A program made the translations under genes and the position numbers. Shown piece after piece: positions 1-11,379 of a stretch of DNA of 64,000 bases (positions are counted from its first letter, which is position 1; each line of letters opens with the position of its first letter). Source of the stretch: Neurospora crassa OR74A (lineage: Eukaryota > Ascomycota > Sordariomycetes > Sordariales > Sordariaceae). The stretch spans positions 4,030,001 to 4,094,000 of the forward strand of contig NC_026504.1 of the NCBI RefSeq assembly GCF_000182925.2. Direction: 5' to 3'. The notes below the pieces were generated by a model. That model saw only the letters and a list, made by a program, of their open reading frames with translations, did no database searches and was not told where the DNA came from.

Positions 1-36
1 TAACACGGTTGAACTCACTTACCCAACTCCCCAAAC

Positions 37-1332
37 TCATCCGTACAACAACCCCTCCACCTTCTCCGCAATAGCCAACGAGCTCGTCAACCCCGGACTC
101 TCAATATTCAACAAGTTCACCCACCCCTCATACCCCTCTTCCCTCCTAATCACAAAGTCTACAAATCCCTTCCCCTGCGCCACCGCCCCCGCCTTCCCCA
201 GCTTCGGCCTGATGCCCGCATAATCTGGCTGTAACTGGGTATCATCCAAGTCCGGCAGGTACTTCTTAACTGCTTCGATCGCCTCCGGCAACCTCGCCGA
301 GTTTACAGCCAAATCGTCGGGGGAATCGACCCATTCCACATCCGGGCCGAACTTGATCCTGCCCGCCAGGTCGAGGGTGAGGTGCGTGCCCAGCCCGCCC
401 GCGCCGGGTTCTGGAGCAGGGTAGATGAGGGTTGAGACTTTGGGAGAGGAGGAGGTGTAGGAGAAGTAGTTTCCTTTTGCGTAGAACATTTGTTTGTGTT
501 GTGAGGGCGGGACAATCATGTTGTGGACGTCGACGGCGCCGAGGCCGGCGGAGTTGATGATCGTTGAGGTGGTAATGGTGGATGATTCGCCGGTGGTGGT
601 GTCGCGGACTGTGAGTTCCCAGCCCTCCTTTCCGTTAGCATTGGCACCGCCAACGGGCCGAATGGCCGTGACGGCGCTGGCGAGCGCCACCGTCCCGCCT
701 GCTTCTTCGAAGCGGCCCTGGAGACAGACCATCAGCGAGTGGGAATCCACAATGCCCGTCGTCGGAGACTCCAAGATCCCAGCTTCGGCGCGCACTGCCG
801 GCTCACGACGTTGCGCTTCCTCACGCGACACCCAGCGCACGGGCACGTTGATTTCGTTGACGCAGAAGTCATGGATGCGCTGCAGCGCCTCGCGTTGGGC
901 CTGATTCTGCGCGACGATCCATTTGCCCACACGCTTGTGGGGAACCGCGTGCTTCTCGCAGAGCTCGTACAGCAAATTCTTGCCCCGGATGCAAAGCTCC
1001 GTCTTGAGAGTGCCAGCGCCGTAGTAGATACCGGCGTGGATGACTTCGCTGTTGCGCGAGGAGGTCTCGGTGCCGACGGCGGAGTGACGCTCCAAAAGGA
1101 GGGTGGAAGGGGAGGAAGAGCGCCGGGCTAGTTGCTGCGCGATGGCGAGGCCGACTACGCCGCCGCCTATCACGGCGTGGGTGAAGTCGGCGTGCGAGGC
1201 GGAGGTGTGGGAGAAAGGACGGAGCCTGCCATGGTGATGGCCAGTCCGTGTTATTGGGAGAACCGATGACGTAACTACATTCCGTATTGTCGCTGCTGTG
1301 AGTCGACCTTTCGGTGCAAGGATGAGTGTCAT
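37..1332 (-). CDS. L-2-hydroxyglutarate dehydrogenase-like FAD oxidoreductase
   Basis: This single-exon gene encodes about 431 residues of the DAO-type FAD-dependent oxidoreductase family. Family members closest to this pattern oxidise L-2-hydroxyglutarate to 2-oxoglutarate in mitochondria. A Rossmann dinucleotide-binding motif (AVIGGGVVGLAIA) lies at residues 54-66, followed by LLLER and SSRNSEVIHAGIYY, which are typical of L2HGDH-like proteins; a C-terminal IRPKLG-type segment is also present. The reading frame stays open upstream to 1521, but that extension runs into the island inverted repeat and looks non-coding, so I chose the ATG at 1332 (MTLILAPKGRL). The basic, Ser/Thr-rich first 45 residues fit a mitochondrial presequence. 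The stop is TGA at 37-39. RIP-mutated DNA begins only about 330 bp upstream of the start codon. Substrate is inferred from family resemblance only. Confidence 0.85.
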   Translation of the reverse strand: MTLILAPKGRLTAATIRNVVTSSVLPITRTGHHHGRLRPFSHTSASHADFTHAVIGGGVVGLAIAQQLARRSSSPSTLLLERHSAVGTETSSRNSEVIHAGIYYGAGTLKTELCIRGKNLLYELCEKHAVPHKRVGKWIVAQNQAQREALQRIHDFCVNEINVPVRWVSREEAQRREPAVRAEAGILESPTTGIVDSHSLMVCLQGRFEEAGGTVALASAVTAIRPVGGANANGKEGWELTVRDTTTGESSTITTSTIINSAGLGAVDVHNMIVPPSQHKQMFYAKGNYFSYTSSSPKVSTLIYPAPEPGAGGLGTHLTLDLAGRIKFGPDVEWVDSPDDLAVNSARLPEAIEAVKKYLPDLDDTQLQPDYAGIRPKLGKAGAVAQGKGFVDFVIRREEGYEGWVNLLNIESPGLTSSLAIAEKVEGLLYG

Positions 1333-1510
1333 GGTAAAACTTTGCCGGTAGCTGTTACGATTAATTGTAGGCTTGTTGCAGCGCGTCACGGGCCCTTTGC
1401 GGAGACAAGTTGCGGCCGGTCGCGCGCATGATCCCGTCCTCCGAAGTCGGGTTGCCGCGGCGCCATCGGAGGTCGGGTCTGTCCGGGCAAGTTCAACAGT
1501 GTGGGGAATC
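1333..1510. other. Upstream region of the dehydrogenase gene
   Basis: Normal-composition DNA between the chosen start codon and the left island repeat. It must hold the promoter and 5' leader, because AT-rich RIP-mutated DNA starts soon after. Just outside the repeat, agtgtggg (about 1497-1504) can pair with cccacact inside the repeat. No TATA box or other site is certain. Confidence 0.4.
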
Positions 1511-1580
1511 CGTTCCCACACTCAATCGCCTGTGCAGTCTTGGCAAGAGGTGTGTGTGCGTGCACACACACCACACCGCA
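1511..1580 (+). repeat. Left copy of island-flanking inverted repeat (70 bp)
   Basis: The 70 bp here match the reverse complement of 33590-33660 with a single 1-nt length difference inside the TG/CA tract; the outer 60 nt are identical. The repeat contains an 11-bp perfect hairpin (ggtgtgtgtgc, 2-nt loop, gcacacacacc) at 1549-1572. About 20 CpA/TpG dinucleotides remain, so it has not suffered RIP although heavily mutated DNA starts within about 80 bp. No matching target duplication is seen in the bases just outside the two copies. Confidence 0.9.
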
Positions 1581-1939
1581 TTTGACAAATCTGGCCATTT
1601 AACATCGCTTTACACAACTCAACTCAATCGTTGAACATCGAAATCTGGCCAAAACTGGTACAAAAAGTCGATATTTTAATACTCTACGTCGTACAATTAT
1701 CTATTTTAATATTTACATTATCTTTTAAACCGTTATCGATATAGTACACTTCCCTAATACCCGCTAGAAAGTATTAATAATAATAATACTAATAAATAAT
1801 AAGTATCCTAATAATATCGCTAAAACTATTAATATAAATATAAGGAGTATATAAAAATATAAACGTATTCTATTAGATATTAGTAAGGTATTTTTACTAT
1901 TACGAGCTTCCTAAAATATTAGAAAACTTCCTATATAGG

Positions 1940-2790
1940 CGCTTAAGGTACAGCGTATATTATATTACTCCCTATATTTTATTAACTATAACTAATATTA
2001 TAAAGGAAATTATAAACCTCCTCGTATTAAAACCCAATTTATACCTCAACGAAATCTATACCTTTTTAGCCAACGAGTATAACGTATATATTTCAACCGA
2101 AACTATATAGCAGCACCTTCGATAAGAGAAGTAGAAGAAGAAGCGATTTTATATAAAGGTATTATAATAATCCCCTATACTAATAATTGAATAAATATTA
2201 AAAATTTCTTTATTTATTATAAAAATATTCGTATTCTATAATAAGTCTAGTATAAACTAAAGGGACAGTATTTATTATACTAATTAAACACCCCGCAACG
2301 CTATTAGAATAGTATTAAGTAAGTTCGTACGCAATACACAATATTACTTCCTTCCAATTATTATAATAAATAGGCTATTTAATATATTGGTATTTAGAGG
2401 TATAATAGATTTAGCCGGGGTTTAAGACTGGATAGTAAAATACCTACTCCCTAAAATAAATCTATTTCCCGGTTGTAATAATATTTTAATAATAAATAAT
2501 ACTAATTAATACCCCTATACCGAACTCCAACACGCGTATAATTAGAAGGGGGTTCTATTATAGTATTTACCGCTATACTCTCCCGAATTCAACCCTATTG
2601 AGGTATACTTTAGCAACTTTAAATAATAGTTTAAAAGGGTATATTATAACGAAGACGGTAATAAAATATTAAACAATAATTTTATTATATTTCTTAAGCG
2701 ACTAACGTAGGATGTAGGGTATAAAGTACAATAGATTTATAGTTATTTTAAGAATGTAAAACTAATAATAAATCGATTTAATAATATTAA
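1940..2790 (+). pseudogene. Decayed Tc1/IS630-type (DDE_3-like) transposase
   Basis: The + strand reads through many RIP-made stops as a Tc1/mariner-IS630 superfamily transposase. A helix-turn-helix-like stretch (LNEIYTFLANEYNVYIS, from about 2040) is followed by the catalytic core: LLPKINLFPGCNNILIINN near 2440-2510 and PLYSPEFNPIE near 2570-2605. That last block is the family's signature ending in the third catalytic acid, still Glu. The Asp of the usual V-M-D-N block reads as Asn (IINN), the outcome expected of a G-to-A RIP change. No open frame of useful length remains. It could be the transposase of E itself or a separate insertion into it; no terminal repeats of its own were found. Confidence 0.7.
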
Positions 2791-2914
2791 TAAAGAGTAT
2801 AGCAAATTATATACTAACAAACTAATCAAATATAAAAAGATAGGTACTATATTTAGGTAGCGGTAGAGAGTATAAAAGGGAGAGATGGATTTATATATAT
2901 TAAATTGAATTATA

Positions 2915-2996
2915 TACTAAAAATACTAAAAATACCAGAAATATTAAAAATACTAGAAGTATTAGAAGTATTAGAAGTGCTAAAAGTACTAGAAAT
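2915..2996. repeat. Degenerate 9-bp tandem repeat
   Basis: About nine copies of a 9-bp unit close to tactagaag / tactaaaaa, directly downstream of the transposase relic. Copies differ mainly by A/G transitions, as expected if an original array was hit by RIP. Confidence 0.7.
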
Positions 2997-3643
2997 CGTA
3001 TTTATCTATATAATAATACTAAAATACTAAAAACCCCCCTCTTTCACTATAAATCAATTCGTAATATCGTTATTGCTCGCTAGGACCACTAATAGTAGTA
3101 CTACCTATTATAGAAGCGAGAGCTTTAGTAATGCTATATTCGAATATAATATTAAATCGTAAGTTTAAAGTATATACTAATTAATTAAATTATAATAATA
3201 AGGGTTAGAGAGCATACTTATTATAGTTTAATTATATTACTAATACTATGTACTCAATCTTAAAGAAATCTTTAATACTGTTCTTAAATATTATATAAAA
3301 GTTGTAATTAAACCCCAACTTTATAAACTACTTTACTAACTACTCTTTAAACGCAAGTATATCGGATAGCGCCTCCTTATTTCGAAATTTATTCTTTAAA
3401 GTAATTAAAATTCTATATATTAGTATTATTTTAATTAATAATTTAATATAGTAATGCTTATAGAATGCTTTAAAGAATTTAATAATAATTTCTTTAGCCG
3501 GCTAATTAAATAGGGCGGAGGGTAGTAGTAACGAATGAAAACCGAGAGTTGAAGGTATAGGCGGATGTAGTATAAATAATTCTCCAGCCTCTATTAAGGA
3601 GTCTTTAATCTCCTTGCCCTCGTCCTCCTCGCCCGCTACCGAC

Positions 3644-3951
3644 TGTTATGGGACTGGCGCCCGACCAGACATCTGGCTCTGACTGGCCAGACTTGAGTGC
3701 CAAGACAGCAGCTAGTATTGAGATTGCTCCAGCTGACTCGGACTACGGCACTGAGCCTCCGGCACCCGGTCTTCTAGAGTATTCTCTAGCTACCTTAGGC
3801 TATAAGGTAGCTACTAGAGAGAGTATACGGCCATTTAAGCTCTAGCACTCAAGCGACCCGGAGGGTAACACTTTATCCTTTCTTTCTTTGTAGAATTTTA
3901 ATATATATATATAAGGCTAGTACCTACGTATCGCTCTACTGTCCCTTTATA
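3644..3951 (+). repeat. 5' LTR of element D, largely RIP-free
   Basis: Begins tgttatggga and ends at ttata (from ttaca). The first 230 bp have normal GC content and many CpA sites, while the partner LTR at 31093-31400 shows transitions at these places (for example catctggc against tatttagc). A short open frame at 3648-3845 lies inside this LTR and is not a gene. Confidence 0.9.
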
Positions 3952-4431
3952 TTAGGTTCTACTTTCTTATTGGTTAATTATTAGAAGGGAGGATAGCCTA
4001 TAGCTAATAAATACGGTGTATATTGGTATTGGAATAGTCTCTTTTTTTATACTGAATGATAATAATAATACTAATACTAATATAGAAGCTTCCCGCGATT
4101 TTTTAATAATTGGGAGCGCTAGAGTACCTTCCGATATTACCGGCCTACTTGGTAATTTATTCCGAATTTTATAGGCGAGTCCTAAATTAAAGGGGAAGGT
4201 TAAATTTATAATCCCTTTCTCTATTTATTCCCAGCTTACTTTAAAGTTTGAATTTATATACCTTACTAAGTAGGATTCCTTTAGTAGTAGTAGTAAGGAT
4301 AAAGAGAAGTCCGGCGCTAACGATAGTTCCGATAGTGATTTTAGTAAACTATACTAGTAGAAGCTATTCGAGCTCCCTTAGTAGGATAGTAAACCTATTA
4401 TTTTCTTCTTCTATTATAATAAGTTAATTAA
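3952..4431 (+). other. Leader region of element D up to the A insertion
   Basis: RIP-mutated internal sequence directly after the 5' LTR of D. The last five bases, attaa at 4427-4431, are one copy of the TSD of element A; the other copy is 17175-17179, where D resumes. No recognisable coding motif here. Confidence 0.6.
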
Positions 4432-4771
4432 TGTCAGGAGGCTAAGAACTCGTACACAGAAGCACCTTAGCGGCTACTGCTCCCCTTCGTTAACCAATGC
4501 GTAGGATTACTAACAATAACGCCTATATTAGGTTGGGCTCGCGGGAAGGATAATCCGGTACTGCGCCGAGGCGCTAAATTAGTATAAGGCTCTATAATAT
4601 TCGTTAGTAAATAAATAGAGTTTATATAAGTATAAAAGAGGTTTAATAAAGCGTAATTTATTATAATCGGTAATTATTAATATATCTTTAAATTGACCCC
4701 TAATTTACTGTCCTTTACGTATAGCTACGACCGTAGTTACTTTAGCCTACCTTTCGCCTACGTTCCTAATA
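4432..4771 (+). repeat. 5' LTR of element A
   Basis: 340 bp, starting tgtcagg and ending cctaata (from cctaaca). One of the less mutated copies of this LTR family; other copies are at 8978, 15203, 16835, 19348 and 26453. Confidence 0.92.
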
Positions 4772-5759
4772 AATTAATAATTCTTCCTCTAAAAATTAAA
4801 TTAGTACTATTAAAATATATATACGTAATAGCCGGTCTATCTTTCGTACTACCGAAGCTACTCCTCGCCCCTCTTGTACTACTACCCCTATAATTACTAT
4901 AATCGAAACGACTCAACCCCCTCTACCTTTATTATAATAATACTAATTTACTATAGAATTTATTAAAGAAAATAATAATAAAAACTACCCCCCTACACCG
5001 CCCCGGACTCCTCGGTTATACCCCTAAATTTTAAAAACTAATAAGCTCGTATATAAATAGTAACTATTCGAATTTCGGTTCGCCGCAATCAAATTCCTCC
5101 TTAATTATCTCCCCTCGTATATATCCTAATAGGAATAATTCGCTTTCGTAGGCCTCGCTAAATAAAATTTAGTAAGAAATTACCCCCCTATTTCCACCGG
5201 GTTCTATTACTAAAACTACCTCTTTTATAATTAAATTCGTATTTCTACTATACCTCCCCTTACTACCCTTTTATCGACAGCTACCGCCGTAACTACTCTT
5301 TTACTAACTATAACCACGCCGGCCTATATTAAATACCGTCCTAAATATAATATTATTAAATTTACTAGCAAAAGTTTCTTATAATTATAAAATTACTTTT
5401 ATAATATTAATATATATTTCTAAAAGTACCCCTATACTTCCCTCTCGTTCGCTATTAATTATATTAAAAGTAATTTTAAGAATATATAAATTAAATATAT
5501 ATTAATTCTTTATAGTAAATCTAAGTATAATACTATTTATAATATACCTACGTAGAATAACCTCTATACTTTTTTAAAAACCGAATATAATAGTAATACC
5601 CAAGCTATTAAATAATCCGCTTTTAATAAATTCGAATATATATAGTAAGGCACTTCGGAAACTATTTATAACTTCTATAACTACTATTATACTAAAGAAC
5701 TCAATCTATTATATAATTAACTAGAATACACTCGGGTTATTACTTAAGCCAATAAATTA

Positions 5760-5859
5760 NNNNNNNNNNNNNNNNNNNNNNNNNNNNNNNNNNNNNNNNN
5801 NNNNNNNNNNNNNNNNNNNNNNNNNNNNNNNNNNNNNNNNNNNNNNNNNNNNNNNNNNN
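5760..5859. other. Assembly gap (100 N)
   Basis: Placeholder gap in element A between gag-like sequence and the pol relic. The same 100-N size recurs at 7213-7312, 9738-9837, 11970-12069, 13965-14064, 15335-15434, 21179-21278 and 23667-23766, so lengths are nominal. Confidence 0.99.
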
Positions 5860-6899
5860 ATAAATCGGCTATTTAGTACGGAATTACTCTATCCCCGTAA
5901 GTACCCCCTTATATAGACCGAATATTAAACCAATTATAGTTAAAGTAGCAGCTATAACCGTTTAGAATAATATAAGTAAATTGTAAATATATTTAGAAAC
6001 GAGGTTATTAATAAGGATTTATAGAAATTAATAGAATATATAAAGGTTAATAAATTTGGGTATAGAATTAAACTTAATTAATAGGTATTTATTTCCATCG
6101 AATATAAAAATTAATTTAATACCCTATTATTTTATTAATTTCTCCCTTCAGCCTATTCCTATATATAGTATAACTACCTATTTTATTAAAATACATAATT
6201 CCTATAGTATTAAACGGATAAAGCGAATTACTTTTACTATAGTTAAATCCCTAGCTATAAAAGTTATTCTTAGTTACCCTTAACTTTATAAATAGAACCC
6301 CAATATTAATTAGTAGCAATAATCGTTTTAATTTTATATTAAGGCTAACAATCTTATATTAAATATAATACCGGCGAAGGAAGTATATAATACTATAACT
6401 ATCCTAACGGAACTTTAATAAAATTTAATTCTATTATTAGACCTTCAGGAAATAATAAAGGTAAAAGAAGGTTTCTACCCTCTTGTATATACGAATATTC
6501 TATTCAAAATCCCCTCTTCTTTAATATTAAAATTCATAGCCCTATTTATTATAATAAAATTAGCCGAATTGCTTCTAATCCCTACCCTCCCAGTAAAGGT
6601 TTTTCAAATAATATTCAATAGCGTTTACCCCACCCTAGTACCCCTTATAAAGCTAACGCTACCGCAACCCTTAGAATTATTAAAAGAAATAAAAAGCGAA
6701 TCCGCCGTCTTTAAACCAATTATTCCACCAGAATATAAAGAATTCTAATTAGTATTCAAAACTTCAGTTATACCCTTACTTTAATACAACTAACTAGAAT
6801 ATTATATTAATTTAATTAAAGGGAAGTCGGTACTTTAGGGACCGATTTATATATTAAATATTAAAGAATTAAAAGTATTACGCAAGTAGCTAGCAGAAA

Positions 6900-7212
6900 T
6901 ACTCTAGAAAAAATAAATTCGTCCCTTTATTAATTTAATAGGCGCCCCTATTATTTTTATTCTAAAGAAGGGTAGAAAATTAAAGCTCTATATTAATTTT
7001 AAAGCGCTAAATAAAATTATAAAGAAGAATTGGATAGTATTACTCTTTATTTAAAAGATTTTCGATTGGTTATTATTAATTAAAATCTTTATAAAATTAA
7101 ATCTAAAGGATATATACTATAAAATTCGGATTTAAAAGGGAAATAAAGAGAAGATAGTATTTCGTACGAAATATAAGCATTATAAATTTTTAATTATACT
7201 AATAGGATTAAT
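6900..7212 (+). pseudogene. Reverse transcriptase relic of element A
   Basis: Reads with stops as the start of a Ty3/gypsy reverse transcriptase: INLIGAPIIFILKKGRKLK, then NFKALNKI, then IKLNLKDIYYKIRI, matching the family's S-P-I-L-F-V-x-K-K-x-x-G-x-L-R, D-Y-R-x-L-N and K-L-D-L-x-x-A-Y/F blocks. Asp in the last block is replaced by Asn. It is cut by the assembly gap starting at 7213, before the YxDD motif. Confidence 0.8.
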
Positions 7213-7312
7213 NNNNNNNNNNNNNNNNNNNNNNNNNNNNNNNNNNNNNNNNNNNNNNNNNNNNNNNNNNNNNNNNNNNNNNNNNNNNNNNNNNNNNNNN
7301 NNNNNNNNNNNN

Positions 7313-8250
7313 AGAATTAGAAATAGGGAAAATAGAACACTATAATATTAATACTAGGTCTATATCCTAAAACGGATACAGGCTAAACTATTCTATACTT
7401 ACTATAATATAGTAATAACCGGATACTTAGGCTAAAGGAAGACGTTGAAATATATTAATTAATTTTATTATTAGCCTACTATTATAATTAATATTAAATT
7501 ATATATCTATAAATATCCAACGTACTAGAAGGCTAAACTACGCAATTACTAACTATATAAATTATTAAAGTCGTTACCTATCCTTACTATCCTTTAGTAA
7601 AATATTTCGTACGATTTTATTACTAGAGTACTAAAATTATTCAACCTTATATTTAATCGGACTTATAATACAATCTTCGTTATTATTAACCGCTTTATTA
7701 AATACGCCCTATATATCCCTATATAGAAGACAATTAACGCCTAATAATTTATATTCCTCTTCTAACGAAACGTTTTCTAATAATTTAACTTCCTAAATTT
7801 AATTATATTGGATAGAGGTAGCCTTTTTACGAACTAATTTTAGAAGATTTACTATAAACTCCTAAATATTTATAAACGTTTTAATATAACCTAATACCCC
7901 CAAACGGACGGATAAATAGAGAAGTAAAATTAAAATTTAGAATTATACCTTCGAATCTTCTATAATATAAAGTAGGTCAATTAGGCTAAAAAAATCACAC
8001 TAGTACAATAAACGTACAATAATTATTTTTATACCGCTATTAGAAAATCCTTTTTGGAATTACTTTTAGGGTATTATCCTTAGGGATTAATAAACCTAGA
8101 ACGAAGGTAGAGGATAGTCCTACTAATAGCAATTACTAATTAAATTAATAAATTATTTTATAAACGGATAAAAGTTGTAACAATTCTAAAAATTGTTAAT
8201 TAAAAGTATATAAAATAGTATAATAAAACTTAGAAACTAAAGGAGTTCAA
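7313..8250 (+). pseudogene. Integrase relic of element A
   Basis: The + strand follows the arrangement of a Ty3/gypsy integrase core, with many in-frame stops and RIP-type substitutions. Near-identical relics are at 11380-12320 (element B) and, reversed, at about 22900-23660 (element C). It lies between the RNase H gap and the chromodomain as expected. Confidence 0.65.
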
Positions 8251-8487
8251 CGTCGGAAGCTAGGTTTTATTTAATACAAAATATATTAAATAACGCTACC
8301 TAAGCGCTAAATTAATAAATAAATTTTTAAGACCTTTCTAAATTATTAAAATCGTTAGGGAAAAGAAAATAATATACTAATTTATATTTTCCGTATATTA
8401 CTAAATTTACCTAATATTCCCTATTACCCTATTAGAACTATACTATAGGAATCCTATTATAGCAATACTATAAAGGGAAATTATAAA

Positions 8488-8690
8488 TATTAAGGAAGAT
8501 AATATTTAGTACGAAATTAAAGCAATTATAAAGTATTGTAAATTCGGTTATTAATATTAATTCTAAGTTAAATAGAAGGGGTATCCGGACAATAAGAATT
8601 TATAGGTCTTACGAAAGGATATAAATTACCTAGACCTTCTTAAGGAATATAAAATTAAGGAAATATAATAGTAGCGTATTAATAGTAAGT
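8488..8690 (+). pseudogene. Chromodomain relic at the end of element A pol
   Basis: Reading on + gives YEIKAIIKYCKFGY, then VK-stop-KGYPDNKN and VLRKDINYLDLLKEY. This is a chromodomain pattern (Y-x-V-E-x-I-x-x-x-R; K-W-K-G-Y; W-x-x-x-x-x-L) in which the Trp codons have become stops, as RIP does. Chromodomains on integrases are known to direct insertion towards methylated H3K9 chromatin. Confidence 0.75.
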
Positions 8691-8739
8691 TAATTACTAA
8701 ATTAATAAAAATTAGTTAAATAGAGGAAGGAGAATAATA

Positions 8740-8977
8740 ATTATTTAAAAATATAAAATAAAAATATAAAATATAAATATAAAATATAAAATGTAAAGTA
8801 AAAAGACAAAATATAGACGTAAAATATAAAATATAAAGTAGAAATGTAAAATATAAATATAAAACGTAAAACGTAAAGTAGAAACGCAAAATATAAACGT
8901 AAGACGTAAAACGTAAAGTAGAGACGTAAAATACAAATGTAAAATACAAAACGTAAACGTAAGACGTAAATATAAAA
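8740..8977 (+). repeat. Minisatellite of element A (interrupted by element B)
   Basis: Short degenerate tandem array of 6-7-bp units of the type aaaacgt / aaatgt / aaagta. It ends exactly at the first base of the next LTR, so B appears to have inserted in the array. Equivalent arrays are at 12838-13290 (B) and 22040-22395 (C). Open frames here rich in Tyr, Phe and Leu are products of the repeat, not genes. Confidence 0.8.
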
Positions 8978-9317
8978 TATTAGGAGGCTAAGAGTTTGTA
9001 TATAGAAGTACCTCAGCGGCTGCTACTCCCCTTCGTCAACCAACGCGTAGGATTATTAATAATAACGCCTATATTGGGTCGGGCTCGCAGGAAGGATAAT
9101 CCAGCACCGCGCCGAGGCGCTAAACTAGTATAAAGCTCTATAGTACTTATTAACGGATAGATAGAGTTTATATAAGTATAAAAGAAGTTTAATAAAATAT
9201 AATTTATTATAGTCGGTAATTATTAATATATTTCTAAATTAACTCCTAAATTACCGTCCCCTACGTATAGCTACGACTATAATTACCTCAGCCTACCTTT
9301 CGCCTACATTCCTAACA
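8978..9317 (+). repeat. 5' LTR of element B
   Basis: 340 bp, tattagg to cctaaca, aligned end to end with the other family LTRs. The internal sequence following it (attaataattcttcctct) is the same as that following the LTR at 4432-4771. Confidence 0.9.
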
Positions 9318-9837
9318 AATTAATAATTCTTCCTCTAGGAATTAAACTAATACTATTAAAATATATATACGTAGCGGCCGGTTTATCTCTTATATTATTA
9401 AAGTTACTCTTCGTCCTTCTTACGCTACTACCCCTATAATTACTATAATTAAAATAATTTAACCTCCTCTACCTTTATTATAATAATACTAGCCTACTAT
9501 AGAGTCCGTCGAAGAAAATAATAACGAAGACTACCCCCCTACGCCACCTCGGGCTCCCTATTCGTACCCCTAAATTTCTAAAATTAATAAGTTTATATAT
9601 AAGTAATAATTATTCGAATTTCGGTTCGCTATAATTAAACTTCTCTTTAATTATCTCCCTTTATATATATCCTAATAGGAATAATTTACTTTCGTAAGCC
9701 TTACTAAATAAAATTCTATAAGAAACTACCCCCCTATNNNNNNNNNNNNNNNNNNNNNNNNNNNNNNNNNNNNNNNNNNNNNNNNNNNNNNNNNNNNNNN
9801 NNNNNNNNNNNNNNNNNNNNNNNNNNNNNNNNNNNNN

Positions 9838-10760
9838 TATATACTATAGGATTTGGATTTAAGAAGGAAATAAAAAGAAAACGGCGTTTTATACGAAGTA
9901 TAGGCACTATAAATTCTTAATTATACTAATAAAATTAATAAATACGCTAGTAATATTTTAAATATATATTAATAATATGTTAGTAGGGCTAATAAATACA
10001 ATATATATTATTTACCTTAATAATATCCTAATTTATAATAAGAATAAAGAAGACTATATTAATTATATTAAAGAAGTCCTTCAATAATTATAAAATTATA
10101 ACCTCTATATAAACCTAAGTAAGTACGAATTTTATATAAAGCGGGTATTATTCCTAAAATATATTATTTCCCTAGAAGGCGTATTAATAAATTTAAAGAG
10201 GGTTATAACAATTGTAAAATAGGAAGCTCCGGTAAGTATTTATAATATTTAGGTCTTCCTAGGGTTTATAGGGTTCTATTAACGCTTTATAATATTATAT
10301 TCTAAAGTAACTACGCCCTTAATAGAATTATTAAAGGGGAATAAACGGAGGCCGTTCGAATTTATTAAAAAAGCGGAAGAAGCGTTTATAGAATTTAAAA
10401 AACTATTTTAAAAAGCCCCTATATTACACTATTTCAACCCGGTATTATAAATTTAAATAGAGACGGACGTATTAGACTTTGTAATTAGGGCGGTTCTTAT
10501 ATAGCTATATAGTAATAAATAGTATTTAGTAACTTTCTTTTCGAGGAAGAAATCGCTAGAGGAAATTAGGTATAAAATTGGGGATAGAAAACTATTAGTA
10601 GTTGTAAGAGCGTTAAAAGTATAGAGGTAATATTTATTATATATAAATAAACTATTTTTAATAATTACAGATTATTTAAATTTATAGTATTTTCGAAAGA
10701 AGGAGCGGGTTAATATAAAGCAAAATTGGTAAATATTAGAATTAATAATATATAACTTTA
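9838..10760 (+). pseudogene. Reverse transcriptase and RNase H relic of element B
   Basis: After the gap, + reads as the second half of a Ty3/gypsy reverse transcriptase: IYLNNILIYN near 10005-10040 stands for the catalytic Y-L-D-D-I-L-I-Y with both Asp as Asn. YLINLSKYEFY-like and VFLGFIGFY blocks follow, then RNase H (ILHYFNPVL, IETDVLDFVIRAVL near 10420-10500, still with its first catalytic Asp). Stops are frequent. Confidence 0.82.
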
Positions 10761-11379
10761 GGATTAAATATTATTTAGGAAAATTGAATCCGGCGGATAA
10801 ACTATTAAAGAAATTGCAATTATAAGGAGAAGAATAGAAGGTAAAGGACAATTACTTATTAATAAAAATTATTAAAGGGGATAAAGAGAAGGGTTAAGCG
10901 ATAAAGAAAAATCGGGTATTGAAAGCGCTAATAAAACAAATAATTTTAATTAGAAAAGAGGCTTAAAAGATAGTAATAAAAGAAAAGGAATAGTAATAGG
11001 ATATAAGCGAAATAAAAGAAGGTTGGGTATTAGAGGACGAAAGGGTTGAATTATAGAAAGAAAAGTAGAATTTATAGAAAGAGGGCGAATTAAATAAGGA
11101 GGAGAGGAAGTAAAAGGAAGTTGAGAGTAATAATAGAGAAGATAGAGTAGTAAGGAAGAGGGTAAGGTTTATAAGCGAAATTATTATTAAATTGGAAAGG
11201 GAGGACGAAGGTATTATTATAGGAAATTTAAGTAGGTATATAGTAGTAGTAAGGGTATAGAAGGACGAAGAGTAATTATTACTATTAAGATAGTAATTAT
11301 TAAAAGTATAGAAGGAGGATTTATTTATTATTGAAGAAGTATAGAAGAATAGCGAAGGGGGGAGACGGGTAAAGAATTA

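Larger units (their letters stand above)
1581..3643. mobile_element. Left part of outer relic element E
   Basis: RIP-mutated sequence between the left inverted repeat and retrotransposon D. The first 80 bp are unmutated, then composition turns abruptly AT-rich at about 1660. It contains a decayed DDE transposase on + and a short tandem repeat. Its last 100 bp (about 3545-3643) are only lightly mutated and read on - as an acidic segment (SVAGEEDEGKEIKDS) continuous across the D insertion with 31401 onward. With D removed (and one TSD copy), E from repeat to repeat is about 4.4 kb. Confidence 0.6.

Noticed and set aside
1333-1521. N-terminal extension of the dehydrogenase frame to an ATG at 1521
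   Set aside because: The extension lacks protein-like character and begins inside the inverted repeat; MTLIL at 1332 starts a plausible presequence.
3648-3845. 65-codon open frame at 3648-3845
   Set aside because: It lies completely inside the 5' LTR of element D; the homologous part of the 3' LTR has no such frame.
8716-8949. Open frames on - at 8716-8949 and 12810-13001, and on + at 22167-22420 (Tyr/Phe/Leu-rich)
   Set aside because: They follow from the 6-7-bp minisatellite unit and RIP composition. They look superficially like membrane proteins but are repeat artefacts.
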